64,000 bases of DNA from the NCBI GenBank assembly GCA_944376295.1, contig CALWCE010000002.1, forward strand, positions 62,001-126,000, given 5' to 3'. This document shows positions 16,210 to 25,500 of the stretch, one piece after another. Within the stretch, counting starts at the first letter, position 1. The number at the start of each line of letters is the position of its first letter. Origin of the DNA: an uncultured Clostridia bacterium. Its GTDB lineage: Bacteria; Bacillota; Clostridia; Christensenellales; Borkfalkiaceae. Under the pieces are notes generated by a model. The model searched no databases. It was not told the origin of the DNA and saw only the letters and a program-made list of their open reading frames with translations. The position numbers were made by a program, and so were the translations under genes.

Positions 16210-16461
16210 TCAGGCGAGCCCCAAAAGCTCTTTGACGCGGCTCACGGGAACGGGCGCGGTCTGACGCGTGCAGCGCTCGAGCTTTTCCACGACGCCCTCG
16301 CGCGTGAGATGCCCCTCGGGGACGAGCACCCTGTCGCCCTCCTTCACGAAGACGAGCTCGGGCACGAGATACCACGCGGCACCCTCCCCCGCCCGCACTT
16401 TGGCAAAGGTATAAATTTCTCCGTCCGCGAGCACCCCGCCCGCCAAAGAATGGATCATCAT
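16210..16461 (-). CDS. Hypothetical protein, 83 residues, downstream of cls
   Basis: Begins MMIHSLAGGVLADGEIYTFA after AAGGAG; the start at 16461 is preferred to an ATG nine codons earlier inside the cls end. The sequence predicts a small beta-rich domain (FAKVRAG..AWYLVPELVFVKEGDRVLVPEG) followed by a helix ending KELLGLA, with the look of an SH3-like barrel. It follows cls by 10 bp on the same strand, so it is probably co-transcribed. Function unknown. Confidence 0.7.
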   Translation of the reverse strand: MMIHSLAGGVLADGEIYTFAKVRAGEGAAWYLVPELVFVKEGDRVLVPEGHLTREGVVEKLERCTRQTAPVPVSRVKELLGLA

Positions 16462-16471
16462 GTTCTCCTTA

Positions 16472-18049
16472 TCAGAATAAAGGTGCAAAAGCCTTCAATA
16501 TCTCGCACGTCCACCGCCACACGACGCTCTTTTTTGCGTCCTCTTCCGTCTGCAGGGCGCACTTTTTGAAGGTCGCCTCATAGTCCGCCTTGAGCTCCGT
16601 ATTGGCTGCCGTGCGATACATGAAGACGGCGTTTTCGTAGTGGTGCATGAGCGAGCGGTAGTCGAGGTTGATGGTGCCCACGACGCTCGCCACGTCATCG
16701 GAGAGAAAGCTCTTGGCGTGGACGAACCCGGGGAGGTATTCGTAGATCTTCACCCCGCCCTTGATGAGCGCCATGTAGTTGGAACGGGTGAGCGCGAACG
16801 CCGTCTTCTTATCGGGGATGTGCGGCACGACGATGCGCACGTCCACCCCGCGCGCCGCCGCCGAAACGAGCGCCTCGCGCATGCGATAGTCCAGGATGAG
16901 ATAGGGCGTCATGATCCACACATACTTTTCGGCGACGCTTAAAATGTTGATATAGAGGTCTTCGCCCAGATGCCGCCCGTAGAGGGGGATGGGCCCGTCG
17001 CTGTACGGCTGCACGAAGCCTTCGCCCTGCACGCCGCTCTCTTCGGGCAGGAAGCGGGAGAAGTCCTCCGTCTCGCCGCTGCAAAGGTCCCAGAAGCGCA
17101 GGAACATGAAAAGTAAACTCTTGGCGCCCTCGCCTTCGAGGCGCACCGCCGTATCCTTCCAATTGCCGTAGGGCTGTTTGACGTTGATATACTCGTCGGC
17201 GAGGTTGATGCCGCCCGTGTAGGCGACCTGCCCGTCGATAACGGCGATCTTGCGGTGATCGCGGTTGTTGTGGAAGTTGGAGACGACGGGCACGAAGGGG
17301 TTGAATTTATAGCACTTGATGCCCTGCTTGCGCAGATATTTATAGTACCCCGCGCGCACATAGCCCATGCTGCCGATGTCGTCGTAAAGAACGCGCACCT
17401 CGACGCCCTCCGCCGCCTTGGCTTTGAGGATATCGAGGACCGCCCCCCACATGACGCCGTATTCGATGATGAAGTATTCGAGGAAGATATACTTCTTCGC
17501 GCGCTGCAGATCGAAGAGAAAGTGGCGGAAGAAATCTTCGCCCGTGGGATAGTACGTTGTATCGGTGCCGCGGTAGACGACGGCGTGCTCGTTCTTTGTA
17601 TAGAGCGCGCGCGACACCGCCGCCCAGCGCCCCATGCCCGAGACGAGCTCCTCTTGGGAGAGCGTCGGGCGGGTGAACTTGTGCGCCTCCTCTTTGAGGA
17701 GGAGAAACTTCTTCCTCTGCCTGCGCGAAGGGCGGTTGTAGGAAAAGACGGCGTAAATGGCGACGCCGAAGGCGTTGAAGGCGACGATGCACAAGAGCCA
17801 CAGGACTTTGGCTTCGGGCATCATGTTGCGGTTGATGATGTGGATGGCGGTCGCGACGACGACGATCCACCCCACGGCGCGGAAGATGAGATCGATCCAC
17901 TCCGCCCCGCTCGCAAAGACCGCCTCCAAGATGAGTTTTAAAAGATAGAACGCGCCCGCCACGACCAAAAACCCTGCAAGGAACAGGGCGATGATCGTGA
18001 GCGCCACCAACGTAAAGCGGCTGAGTAAAATGCGCAGTCTTCTCTTCAT
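16472..18049 (-). CDS. cls: Cardiolipin synthase (phospholipase D family)
   Basis: Condenses two phosphatidylglycerols into cardiolipin and glycerol at the membrane. The 525-residue protein has two N-terminal membrane helices (about 12-35 and 43-85), then two PLD domains with HKD motifs: HNNRDHRKIAVIDGQ (around 265; H-R-K form of HxK) and HAKSFLSDDVASVVGTINLD (around 440). YRSLMHHYENAVFMY after the second motif is typical of Cls. No conserved residue is missing. Upstream is a repeat-filled gap; downstream is an 83-residue partner gene. Confidence 0.94.
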   Translation of the reverse strand: MKRRLRILLSRFTLVALTIIALFLAGFLVVAGAFYLLKLILEAVFASGAEWIDLIFRAVGWIVVVATAIHIINRNMMPEAKVLWLLCIVAFNAFGVAIYAVFSYNRPSRRQRKKFLLLKEEAHKFTRPTLSQEELVSGMGRWAAVSRALYTKNEHAVVYRGTDTTYYPTGEDFFRHFLFDLQRAKKYIFLEYFIIEYGVMWGAVLDILKAKAAEGVEVRVLYDDIGSMGYVRAGYYKYLRKQGIKCYKFNPFVPVVSNFHNNRDHRKIAVIDGQVAYTGGINLADEYINVKQPYGNWKDTAVRLEGEGAKSLLFMFLRFWDLCSGETEDFSRFLPEESGVQGEGFVQPYSDGPIPLYGRHLGEDLYINILSVAEKYVWIMTPYLILDYRMREALVSAAARGVDVRIVVPHIPDKKTAFALTRSNYMALIKGGVKIYEYLPGFVHAKSFLSDDVASVVGTINLDYRSLMHHYENAVFMYRTAANTELKADYEATFKKCALQTEEDAKKSVVWRWTCEILKAFAPLF

Positions 18050-18328
18050 TTGAATTACTTGTCCGATTTGGTTTTTTGTTTCAGAATTTGGAGGGGAACC
18101 CTCCTCGCGGAAGTTTATTCGGAAGCGGGTGCTTCTTCCAACGTGCAGCCCGGCGGGAGATTTCGCCGCAAATCTTTTCCTGCGGAAAATCTTTGCGGCG
18201 AGGAACGAACCGCTCTGATTTTAACCGAGTATTTTGCCCGCGAACTCTTTTGTCATTCTAAAATCAATAAGTCCTAAGCATAGGACAAATTGTGTCCCGC
18301 AGCGGAGGGGAACCCTCCTCGCGGAAGT
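18050..18328. repeat. Dispersed repeat plus duplicated gene 3' end
   Basis: No gene. Positions 18090-18158 repeat 18304-18372 with a single mismatch over 69 bp; the second copy includes the last 15 codons of the gene at 18329-19030, so part of that gene's end has been duplicated together with the repeat module GGAGGGGAACCCTCCTCGCG. In between are a TTTTCCTGCGGAAAATC hairpin, GATTTTAACCG and TGTCATTCTAA modules shared with 14.7 kb. Confidence 0.85.
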
Positions 18329-19030
18329 TTATTCAGAAGCGGGTGCTTCTTCCAACGTGCAGCCCGGCGGGAGGGCGGAGACATAGCGTTCTGTGCCGTA
18401 CCGCTCTTCCCACAGCGCGCCGCCGCGGAAAAAGTAGGGCGCTTCGGCAACGACGCGGGAGAGCGCGGTATATAAGAGCCCGTCCTCTTCCACTTCGCCC
18501 CCGGCACGCAGATAGAGCGTTCTGACGCCGCTTTCGAGCAAAAAACCGCTCTCAAAGCTGCCTTGCAGCAGCACCGCCTCCGAAAAGCTTTCCCGCTCCG
18601 CGCGCTGCACGCGCGTGCCGTCCCAGACGAAGGGCTCTCCGTCGTAGTATGCCCGACCGCCGTAAAATGTTTGCACGGCGTACGATTCGAGGGGCGTGAG
18701 GCCGCTTCCGTCGAGCGATATAAGCTCTGCAAGCGTGCCGCCCTCCAGAACGGAAACGACCGTCCTCAAAGGTTCGGAGGCGGGCACGGTGCCCGCGATC
18801 CCCTCCCGCTCCAGAAGGACGCCCTCCGAAGAAACGCCCGCAAGGCAGGCAAGGGCGGAAGCAAACGTCTCGTCGCTCTTTGCGCCGTCCGCCCAAAGGC
18901 AGGAAAAGGTCTCCGCCCTGCCCGCCTGCTTCGGACGGGGGAGCAGCAAAACGACCGCCGCCAAAAGGATGAACGCGGCGCCGCCCGCAAGCAGCCCTTT
19001 TATAAGCCGCGCCCGCGAAAAGGCGTTCAC
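18329..19030 (-). CDS. Hypothetical signal-anchored extracytoplasmic protein
   Basis: A 233-residue protein. I place the start at GTG 19030, which overlaps the trmL stop as GTGA; the resulting N-terminus is basic followed by a hydrophobic helix (residues 8-29, LIKGLLAGGAAFILLAAVVL), i.e. a signal anchor. The exported part is rich in beta-strand-like segments and acidic residues and ends LPPGCTLEEAPASE. No family recognised. It is coupled to trmL. The last codons are duplicated downstream at 18116-18158. Confidence 0.7.
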   Translation of the reverse strand: MNAFSRARLIKGLLAGGAAFILLAAVVLLLPRPKQAGRAETFSCLWADGAKSDETFASALACLAGVSSEGVLLEREGIAGTVPASEPLRTVVSVLEGGTLAELISLDGSGLTPLESYAVQTFYGGRAYYDGEPFVWDGTRVQRAERESFSEAVLLQGSFESGFLLESGVRTLYLRAGGEVEEDGLLYTALSRVVAEAPYFFRGGALWEERYGTERYVSALPPGCTLEEAPASE

Positions 19031-19521
19031 GAGAGGTCGAGGCGGTGTTCGGCGTCCTCTGTCGAGAGCGCGCCGAAGCCGTTCTGCCTGAGCCCTTCGT
19101 AGACGGCGACGGCGACCGAATTGCTCAAATTGAGCGACCGCGCCTCCTCCCGCATGGGGATGCGCACGCATGCCGCGGGATGCGCGAGCAGAAGCTCGTC
19201 GGGAAGCCCCTTCGTCTCCTTGCCGAAGACGAGATAGTCGCCCTCGCAAAGGCGCGCCTCGGAATAGACGCGGGGAGATTTGGTCGTGAAAAAGTGCAGT
19301 TTCTCTTCCGGCACGCCAAAGAGCGCTTCTTCCGCAGTTTCGTGCAGTTCGACCCTGACGAGATGCCAATAGTCGAGCCCCGCCCGCTTTAAGTATTTAT
19401 CGGAGATCTCAAAGCCGAGCGGCTTTACAAGGTGCAGAACGCACCCCGTGGCGGCGCAGGTGCGCGCGATATTGCCCGCGTTCTGCGGGATCTCGGGTTC
19501 GACAAGCACGACATGGAACAT
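19027..19521 (-). CDS. trmL: tRNA (cytidine(34)-2'-O)-methyltransferase TrmL
   Basis: SPOUT methyltransferase that modifies the wobble ribose of tRNA-Leu. The 164-residue length fits. Motifs: the N-terminal FHVVLVEPEIPQNAGNIART (residues 2-21), GLDYWHLV (52-59), and the knotted C-terminal SAM site FGKETKGLPDELL and RIPMREEARSLNLSNSVAVA (about 97-145). The ATG at 19521 follows GGAGG; an in-frame start 16 codons earlier has none. It is followed by the 18329 gene with a 4-bp overlap. Confidence 0.94.
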   Translation of the reverse strand: MFHVVLVEPEIPQNAGNIARTCAATGCVLHLVKPLGFEISDKYLKRAGLDYWHLVRVELHETAEEALFGVPEEKLHFFTTKSPRVYSEARLCEGDYLVFGKETKGLPDELLLAHPAACVRIPMREEARSLNLSNSVAVAVYEGLRQNGFGALSTEDAEHRLDLS

Positions 19522-19606
19522 AGTGCGCCTCCTTTTTTCTATTTTACACCCTTCGGGCGCGGTTGGCAAGTTCTTACATATGAAATTTTTTTCACACGCC
19601 CGAAAA

Positions 19607-19632
19607 GAAAAAGCCGCCCCGAAGGACGGCTC
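19607..19632 (-). terminator. Intrinsic terminator after spo0A
   Basis: AGCCGTCC-TTCG-GGGCGGCT hairpin (19612-19632) followed by TTTTTC on the minus strand, 14 bp past the spo0A stop. Confidence 0.8.
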
Positions 19633-19646
19633 TTGCCCGATCGCGC

Positions 19647-20408
19647 TCAGCCCATGTTCTCCAGGATGAGCTTATCGGCGACGAGGGCGATGAATTCGCT
19701 GTTGGTCGGCTTTTCGGTGCCGATATAGACGCGCGCGCCGAAGATGGCGTTGACGGCGTCGATGCGCCCGCGGTTCCACGCGACCTCGATGGCATGACGG
19801 ATGGCGCGCTCCACCTTGCTCGCCGTCGTCTGGAATTTCTCGCCGATGACGGGATACAGCCCCTTCGTGACGTTGTTGATGACGTGCGGGTCTTCGACCG
19901 CCATTTTGATGCCCTCGCGCAGGTACCCGTACCCCTTGATGTGCGGCGGGATACCGATGGAGATGAAGATGTTGCTGATGCGCTCATCGAGAGAGTTTGC
20001 ACGGCGGCGCTCGAGGCTCTCGCGGCGGGCAGGCACGCCCTCCCCCGCAACTTCCGCCGCGCGGTCTACGACGACGGACGCTTCGACCGGCTTCATCAGA
20101 TAGTATCTTGCCCCGAGCGAAATGGCACGGTTGATGATCTTATCGTCCGAAAAATTGCCCATGACGATGAACGCGCCCTTCTTCTCGCTCCGCTTTGCCT
20201 CTTCCATCACCGTAAATCCGTCAAACCCCTTCAGAAAGAGGCTCAGGATGACAAGATCGGGATCTTCGCTCTTGATGAGCGCGATGCCTTCCTCCCCGCT
20301 GCCCGTCATCCCGCAGACTTCATACCCCTCCCGCGCCAGGACGCAATCCCTCAGTTCATTTGCAAAAAGCTCGTTGCTCTCCAAGATCAAGACACGCTGC
20401 GCTTTCAT
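19647..20408 (-). CDS. spo0A: Spo0A-type sporulation regulator with degenerate receiver
   Basis: Master regulator of entry into sporulation. The 253-residue protein aligns without gaps to the classic Spo0A receiver numbering, and the C-terminal DNA-binding domain is fully conserved (IPPHIKGYGYLREGI, TTASKVERAIRHAIEVAWNR, AKPTNSEF-like EKPTNSEFIALVADKL). However, the receiver has lost its phosphorylation chemistry: the acidic pair at 10-11 is Glu-Ser, the acceptor at 56 is Ser (VILSLF), and the switch Thr at 84 is Gly; only Lys106 remains. It therefore cannot be a normal phosphorelay target. Promoter at 20438-20466 and a terminator behind it. Confidence 0.93.
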   Translation of the reverse strand: MKAQRVLILESNELFANELRDCVLAREGYEVCGMTGSGEEGIALIKSEDPDLVILSLFLKGFDGFTVMEEAKRSEKKGAFIVMGNFSDDKIINRAISLGARYYLMKPVEASVVVDRAAEVAGEGVPARRESLERRRANSLDERISNIFISIGIPPHIKGYGYLREGIKMAVEDPHVINNVTKGLYPVIGEKFQTTASKVERAIRHAIEVAWNRGRIDAVNAIFGARVYIGTEKPTNSEFIALVADKLILENMG

Positions 20409-20437
20409 ATCACGCCCCCGAATTCGTTGTTGTCTGT

Positions 20438-20466
20438 ATTATAATTCAGCTTTTTGCCGTTGTAAA
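20438..20466 (-). promoter_or_regulatory. Promoter of spo0A
   Basis: TTTACA (20461-20466) and TATAAT (20438-20443), 17-bp spacer, about 30 bp before the ATG. A sigma-H type promoter was looked for but the -35 AGGA element is absent. Confidence 0.65.
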
Positions 20467-20470
20467 GCTA

Positions 20471-20519
20471 TTTTTGTAAAAAAGTCAATGATATTTTTAC
20501 AAAAATCGTCGATTTGTGT
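20471..20519. promoter_or_regulatory. Overlapping palindromes upstream of the spo0A promoter
   Basis: TTTTTGTAAAAA (20471-20482) and TTTTTACAAAAA (20494-20505) are perfect 12-bp inverted repeats; ACAAAAATCG (20499-20508) and CGATTTGTGT (20510-20519) form a second palindrome with one mismatch. They sit directly upstream of the -35 element and look like operators. No exact 0A box (TGTCGAA) was found in them. Confidence 0.55.
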
Positions 20520-20595
20520 AAATAAATAGTGGAAAATGGCGACGAACACGGGAAACTGCGCCAAAAACGCCATTTCGCAGGCATAAAATTTTCGT

Positions 20596-20631
20596 GAAAA
20601 AATCAAACGCGGCAGCCGCTGCGGCTGCCGC
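20596..20631 (-). terminator. Terminator after the ABC-F gene
   Basis: GCGGCAGCC (20609-20617) pairs with GGCTGCCGC (20623-20631), followed on the minus strand by TTTGATTTTTTC. It separates the ABC-F gene from spo0A. Confidence 0.7.
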
Positions 20632-20672
20632 GAAAGGGTCGGAGAGAGGAAAAATACAAGGATTTGAAGCCG

Positions 20673-22250
20673 TCACGCTTCCGCCGCGTCGAGGTACTCG
20701 TCGAAGGTGATGCTCTTATCGTACACCTTGGTGCCGTCGAGAACGATGATGCGGTTACAAACGGTGTTCATGAGCTCCTGGTCGTGCGACGTCAAGAGCA
20801 TGCAGCCCTTGAAGGCGGTGAGCCCGTTGTTGAGCGAGGTGATCGATTCGAGGTCGAGGTGGTTGGTCGGCTCGTCGAAGATGAGGAAATTGCCCCCTTC
20901 GAGCATCATCTTGGCGAGCATGCAGCGCACCTTCTCGCCGCCCGAGAGCACCTTCGCCTCTTTCAAGGCTTCCTCGCCCGAGAAGAGCATGCGCCCCAGC
21001 CAGCCGCGCAGGTACTCCTCGTAATGATCTTTGGAGAACTGCGAGAGCCACTGCACGAGCGTTAAGGAGCAGCCGTCGAAGTATTCGGAATTGTTCTGCG
21101 GGAAGTAGGAGTAAGAGATGGTCTTGCCCCACCTGACGGTACCCTCGTCGGGCTCTTCCTTGCCCGTCAGGATGTCGTAGAGCATGGTGACGGAGATGGA
21201 CTTGTCGCACAAAATGCCGATCTTATCTCCCTTCTGCACGTTGAAGGAGACGTTCTCGAAGTACCCCTTCTTGGTGAGCCCTTCGACGGTGAGGATGTCG
21301 TTGCCGATCTCGCGCTCGTACTTGAAGTCGATGAAGGGATACTTGCGGAGGGAGGGCTTGAAGTCGGAGATGGTGAGCTTTTCGAGCTCCTTCTTCCTGG
21401 AAGTCGCCTGGCGGGACTTGCTCGCGTTCGCCGCAAAGCGGGCGATGAACTCTTTGAGTTCGGCAGCGCGCTGCTCCGCCTTCTTGTTGGCGTCCTTCTG
21501 CTGGCGCGCCATGAGCTGGGAAGTCTGATACCAGAAGTCGTAGTTGCCCAAAAAGAGGTTGATCTTGCCGTAGTCGACGTCGCAGATGTGCGTGCAGACC
21601 TTGTTGAGGAAGTGGCGGTTGTGCGAGACGATGATGATGGTGTTCTCGAAGTCGAGGAGGTAATTCTCCAGCCAGCGCACCGTCTTTAAGTCGAGGTTGT
21701 TGGTGGGCTCGTCCAAAAGCAACACGTCGGGATCGCCGAAGAGCGCCTGCGCAAGCAGCACCCTCACCTTCTGCTTGGCGTCCAGCTCGCCCATCTGAAG
21801 ATAGTGATATTCGGAGGGGATGTCGAGCTCGTTGAGGAGGGTCTCCGCCTCGCTCTCCGCCTCCCAGCCGCCGAGCTCGGCAAACTCGCTCTCGAGCTCC
21901 GCCGCCCTGACGCCGTCTTCTTCGGTGAACTCGGCGTGCGCGTAGAGCGCGTCCTTTTCGTCCATCACTTCGACGAGGCGCTTGTGCCCCAGCATGACCG
22001 TGCGCAGCACCGTCTCGAAATCGTACTTGTTCTGATCCTGCGCAAGGACGGACATGCGCTCGTTCTTGCCCAAAGTCACTTCGCCCTTGTTGGGCTCGAT
22101 CTCGCCCGAGAGCACCTTCAAAAAGGTGGACTTGCCCGCGCCGTTGGCGCCGATGATGCCGTAGCAGTTCCCGCTCGTGAATTTGAGGTTGACGTCCTCG
22201 AACAGCTTCTTGCTGCCGTACTGCAGGCTGACGCCCGTGACCTGTAACAT
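20673..22250 (-). CDS. ABC-F family ATPase (YkpA/YbiT type)
   Basis: Soluble tandem-ATPase protein of the ABC-F class, which acts on translating ribosomes; this subgroup has no clear resistance role. The 525-residue protein has NBD1 with Walker A GANGAGKSTF (34-43) and Walker B VLLLDEPTNNLDL, a linker helix (about 240-290), and NBD2 with LSGGEKVR signature and LIFDEPTNHLDLE. The NBD2 P-loop is degenerate (ILCDKSISVTML, no GKS/T), which by my recollection is also true of B. subtilis YkpA. Promoter at 22280-22308; monocistronic. Confidence 0.88.
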   Translation of the reverse strand: MLQVTGVSLQYGSKKLFEDVNLKFTSGNCYGIIGANGAGKSTFLKVLSGEIEPNKGEVTLGKNERMSVLAQDQNKYDFETVLRTVMLGHKRLVEVMDEKDALYAHAEFTEEDGVRAAELESEFAELGGWEAESEAETLLNELDIPSEYHYLQMGELDAKQKVRVLLAQALFGDPDVLLLDEPTNNLDLKTVRWLENYLLDFENTIIIVSHNRHFLNKVCTHICDVDYGKINLFLGNYDFWYQTSQLMARQQKDANKKAEQRAAELKEFIARFAANASKSRQATSRKKELEKLTISDFKPSLRKYPFIDFKYEREIGNDILTVEGLTKKGYFENVSFNVQKGDKIGILCDKSISVTMLYDILTGKEEPDEGTVRWGKTISYSYFPQNNSEYFDGCSLTLVQWLSQFSKDHYEEYLRGWLGRMLFSGEEALKEAKVLSGGEKVRCMLAKMMLEGGNFLIFDEPTNHLDLESITSLNNGLTAFKGCMLLTSHDQELMNTVCNRIIVLDGTKVYDKSITFDEYLDAAEA

Positions 22251-22279
22251 ACTCTTACCTCTTGCCCGTGTTTTTTTGA

Positions 22280-22308
22280 ATTATACCATATCGCGGGCAA
22301 ATGCACAA
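22280..22308 (-). promoter_or_regulatory. Promoter of the ABC-F gene
   Basis: TTGTGC (22303-22308) and TATAAT (22280-22285), 17-bp spacer. Confidence 0.65.
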
Positions 22309-22399
22309 CCGAAAGCGCGCGCGAAACGCAAAATCCCGCGCGATGAGGGAAAAGAACAAAGAAATCTGCGCCATCTTGCCCTTTTTTTGAAAATGTGCC

Positions 22400-22428
22400 T
22401 TGACTTCGGACGGGAAAGAAGGTATAAT
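22400..22428 (+). promoter_or_regulatory. Sigma-A promoter of nifJ
   Basis: TTGACT (22400-22405) and TATAAT (22423-22428), 17-bp spacer. The leader to the ATG is about 72 nt. Confidence 0.8.
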
Positions 22429-22506
22429 AAAGACGGCGGCGAAAAGGCGCTTTGCTTTTCGCGTGCCAAAATCGCTGAATTCTTTAATATTTATGGAGGT
22501 TTTAGG

Positions 22507-25500
22507 ATGACTAAAATGACAATCGACGGCAATACCGCCGCCTCCCACGTCGCTTACGCCTTCTCGGAAGTAGCGGCCATCTACCCCATCACGCCTTCCT
22601 CGCCCATGGCGGAGTCCGCGGATGAGTGGGCCACCCAGGGCAGAGTGAACATGTGGGGACAGAAGCTCCGCATCGCTGAGATGCAGTCCGAGGGCGGCGC
22701 TGCGGGCGCCGTGCACGGCTCGCTCTCCGCAGGCGCGCTGACGACCACTTACACCGCTTCTCAGGGGCTCCTTCTCATGATCCCCAATATGTACAAGATC
22801 TCGGGCGAACTTCTGCCTATGGTCATGCACGTTTCGGCGCGCGCGCTCGCCGCACACTCTCTGAACATCTTCGGCGACCATGCCGACGTCATGGCGTGCC
22901 GCCAAACGGGCTTTGCCATGATCTCCTCCTGCTCGGTGCAGGAAGTCATGGACCTCGCCCTCGTCGCACACCTTGCGACCCTCCGTGCGCGCGTTCCCTT
23001 CATCTCCTTCTTCGACGGCTTCCGCACCTCGCACGAAGTTTCCAAGATCGACGTCATCTCCTATGAGGAAATGAAGGCGATCGTCGACAAGAAGGGCCTT
23101 GAAAAGGACATTGCCGACTTCCGTGCAAGGGCGCTCAACCCCGAGCACCCCATCCAGAAGGGTACCGCGCAGAACGGCGACACCTACTTCCAGAACCGCG
23201 AGACCGCGAACAGCTACTACCTCGCCGCTCCCGCCATCGTGCAGGAGATGATGGACGAAGTTTCCGCGCTCACGGGCAGGAGCTACCACCTCTTCGACTA
23301 CGTCGGCGCTCCCGATGCGGAAGAAGTCGTCGTCATCATGGGTTCGGGCGCCGAGACGGTGGAAGAGTCCATCAATAAGCTCAACGCAACGGGCAAGAAG
23401 TACGGCCTCATCAAGGTCCGCCTGTATCGCCCCTTCGTCTCCGAAGCCTTCGTGAAAGCCATCCCCGCAAGCTGCAAGAAGATGGCTGTCCTCGACCGCA
23501 CCAAGGAGCCCGGCTCCCTCGGCGAACCCCTGTATCTTGACGTCTGCACCGCGCTCCTCGAGCACGGCATGAAGGACATCACCGTCGTCGGCGGCAGATA
23601 CGGCCTCGGCTCCAAGGAGTTCAACCCCTCGATGGTGCTCTCCGTCTACAAGAACCTCGAAAAGGACGAGCCTAAGAACCACTTCACCGTCGGTATCTAC
23701 GAGGATGTGACGAACACCTCGCTCGACTTCTCCGAGAAGTTCGACGCGGCGCCCGCAGGCTCCACCTCGTGCAAGTTCTACGGCCTCGGCTCGGACGGCA
23801 CGGTCGGCGCGAACAAGAACTCCATCAAGATCATCGGCGACCACACCGATATGTATGCGCAGGCATACTTCTTCTACGATTCCAAGAAGTCGGGCGGCAT
23901 CACCGTCTCTCACCTCCGCTTCGGCAAGACGCCCATCCAGAGCGAATACCTCATCGACGCGGCGGACTTCATCGCCTGCCACAACCCCTCCTACATCATC
24001 CGCTACGACATGGTCAGCGACCTCAAAGACGGCGGTTCCTTCCTCCTCAACGCTCCCTGGACGAGCATCGAAGAGCTCGAAGCCAACCTCCCTGCCAAGG
24101 TCAAGAACACCCTCGCAAAGAAGCACGCGAAGCTGTATGTCATCGACGCCATTTCCATTGCGGCGAAGCTCGGCCTCCGCGGCAGGACGAACACCATTTT
24201 GCAGTCGGCGTTCTTCCTCATCAACGAGCAGATCATGCCCTACACCGAGGCGGTCGACCTCATGAAGAAGATGGCGTATAAGTCCTTCGCAAGAAAGGGC
24301 GACGCCGTCGTGCAGATGAACTACAACGCGATCGACTCCGCAAAAGAGCACCTCGTCCAGATCGACATCCCCGAATCGTGGGCAACGACGACGGAAGGCG
24401 CGGAGATGATCAAGCTTGCGGACAACGACTACTTCAGGAACGTCATCGCGCCCATCCTCGCGCTCGAAGGCGATAAGCTGCCTTCCTCCGCCTTCAATGC
24501 GGACGGTTCCGTCCCCACCGGCACGACCAAGTTCGAAAAGCGCGGCGTTGCCGTCATGGTGCCCAAGTGGGTCAAGGAAAACTGCGTGCAGTGCAACCAG
24601 TGCTCCTTCGTCTGCCCGCACGCCTGCATCCGTCCCGCCCTCGTCGCGGAAGGCGCAGAGAAGCCCGCAGATTTCGACACCAAGCCCGCGACCGGCATCA
24701 AGGGCTATGAGTTCCGTATGCAGGTCTCCCCGCTCGACTGCATGGGCTGCGGCGTGTGCGCAGAGGTCTGCCCCGGCATGAAGGGCAACAAGGCGCTCGT
24801 CATGACCCCGTTTGCAGAGCTCGAAGTCAAGGAAGCCGCAAATTGGGAATACGCCGTCGAACTGCCCGAAGTCGACCTCTCCGAAGTCAAGATGGCAGAC
24901 GTCAAGAAGAGCCAGTTCACCCCTTCGCTCTTCGAGTTCTCCGGCGCGTGCGCAGGCTGCGGCGAGACGCCTTATGTCAAGGTCGTCACCCAGCTCTTCG
25001 GCGACAGGATGATCATCGCGAACGCGACGGGCTGCTCGTCCATCTACGGCGGCTCCTCCCCTACCTGCCCCTACACCGTCAACAAGCAGGGTCACGGCCC
25101 CGCATGGGCAAACTCCCTCTTCGAAGACAACGCAGAGTTCGGCTACGGCATGAACCTTGCTTACAAGGCAAGAAGAGAGACCCTCAAGGATAAGGTCGCA
25201 AAGCTTGCAGAAGCTTGGGCGGGCTATGAAGAGGGCAAGGCTGCCTGCGAGGCGTGGATCGAGAACATGAACGACGCCGAAGGCAGCAAGAAGGCGGCAG
25301 CGGCGCTCGTCAAGGCTTGCGATGGCTGCAAGGACTGCGGCTGCGAAGCGGATGCGCTCGTCAAAGAAGTGCTCGCAGATAAGGACTGCCTCGTCAAGAA
25401 GTCCTTCTGGATCATCGGCGGCGACGGCTGGGCATACGATATCGGTTACGGCGGCCTCGACCACGTCCTTGCCTCCGGCGAAGACGTCAACGTGCTCGTC

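Noticed and set aside
20673..22250. Loss of the second P-loop in the ABC-F ATPase as a sign of a dead gene.
   Set aside because: From memory, the B. subtilis YkpA-type homologue has a similarly altered second P-loop (AVTTLF-like); the rest of the protein is fully conserved.
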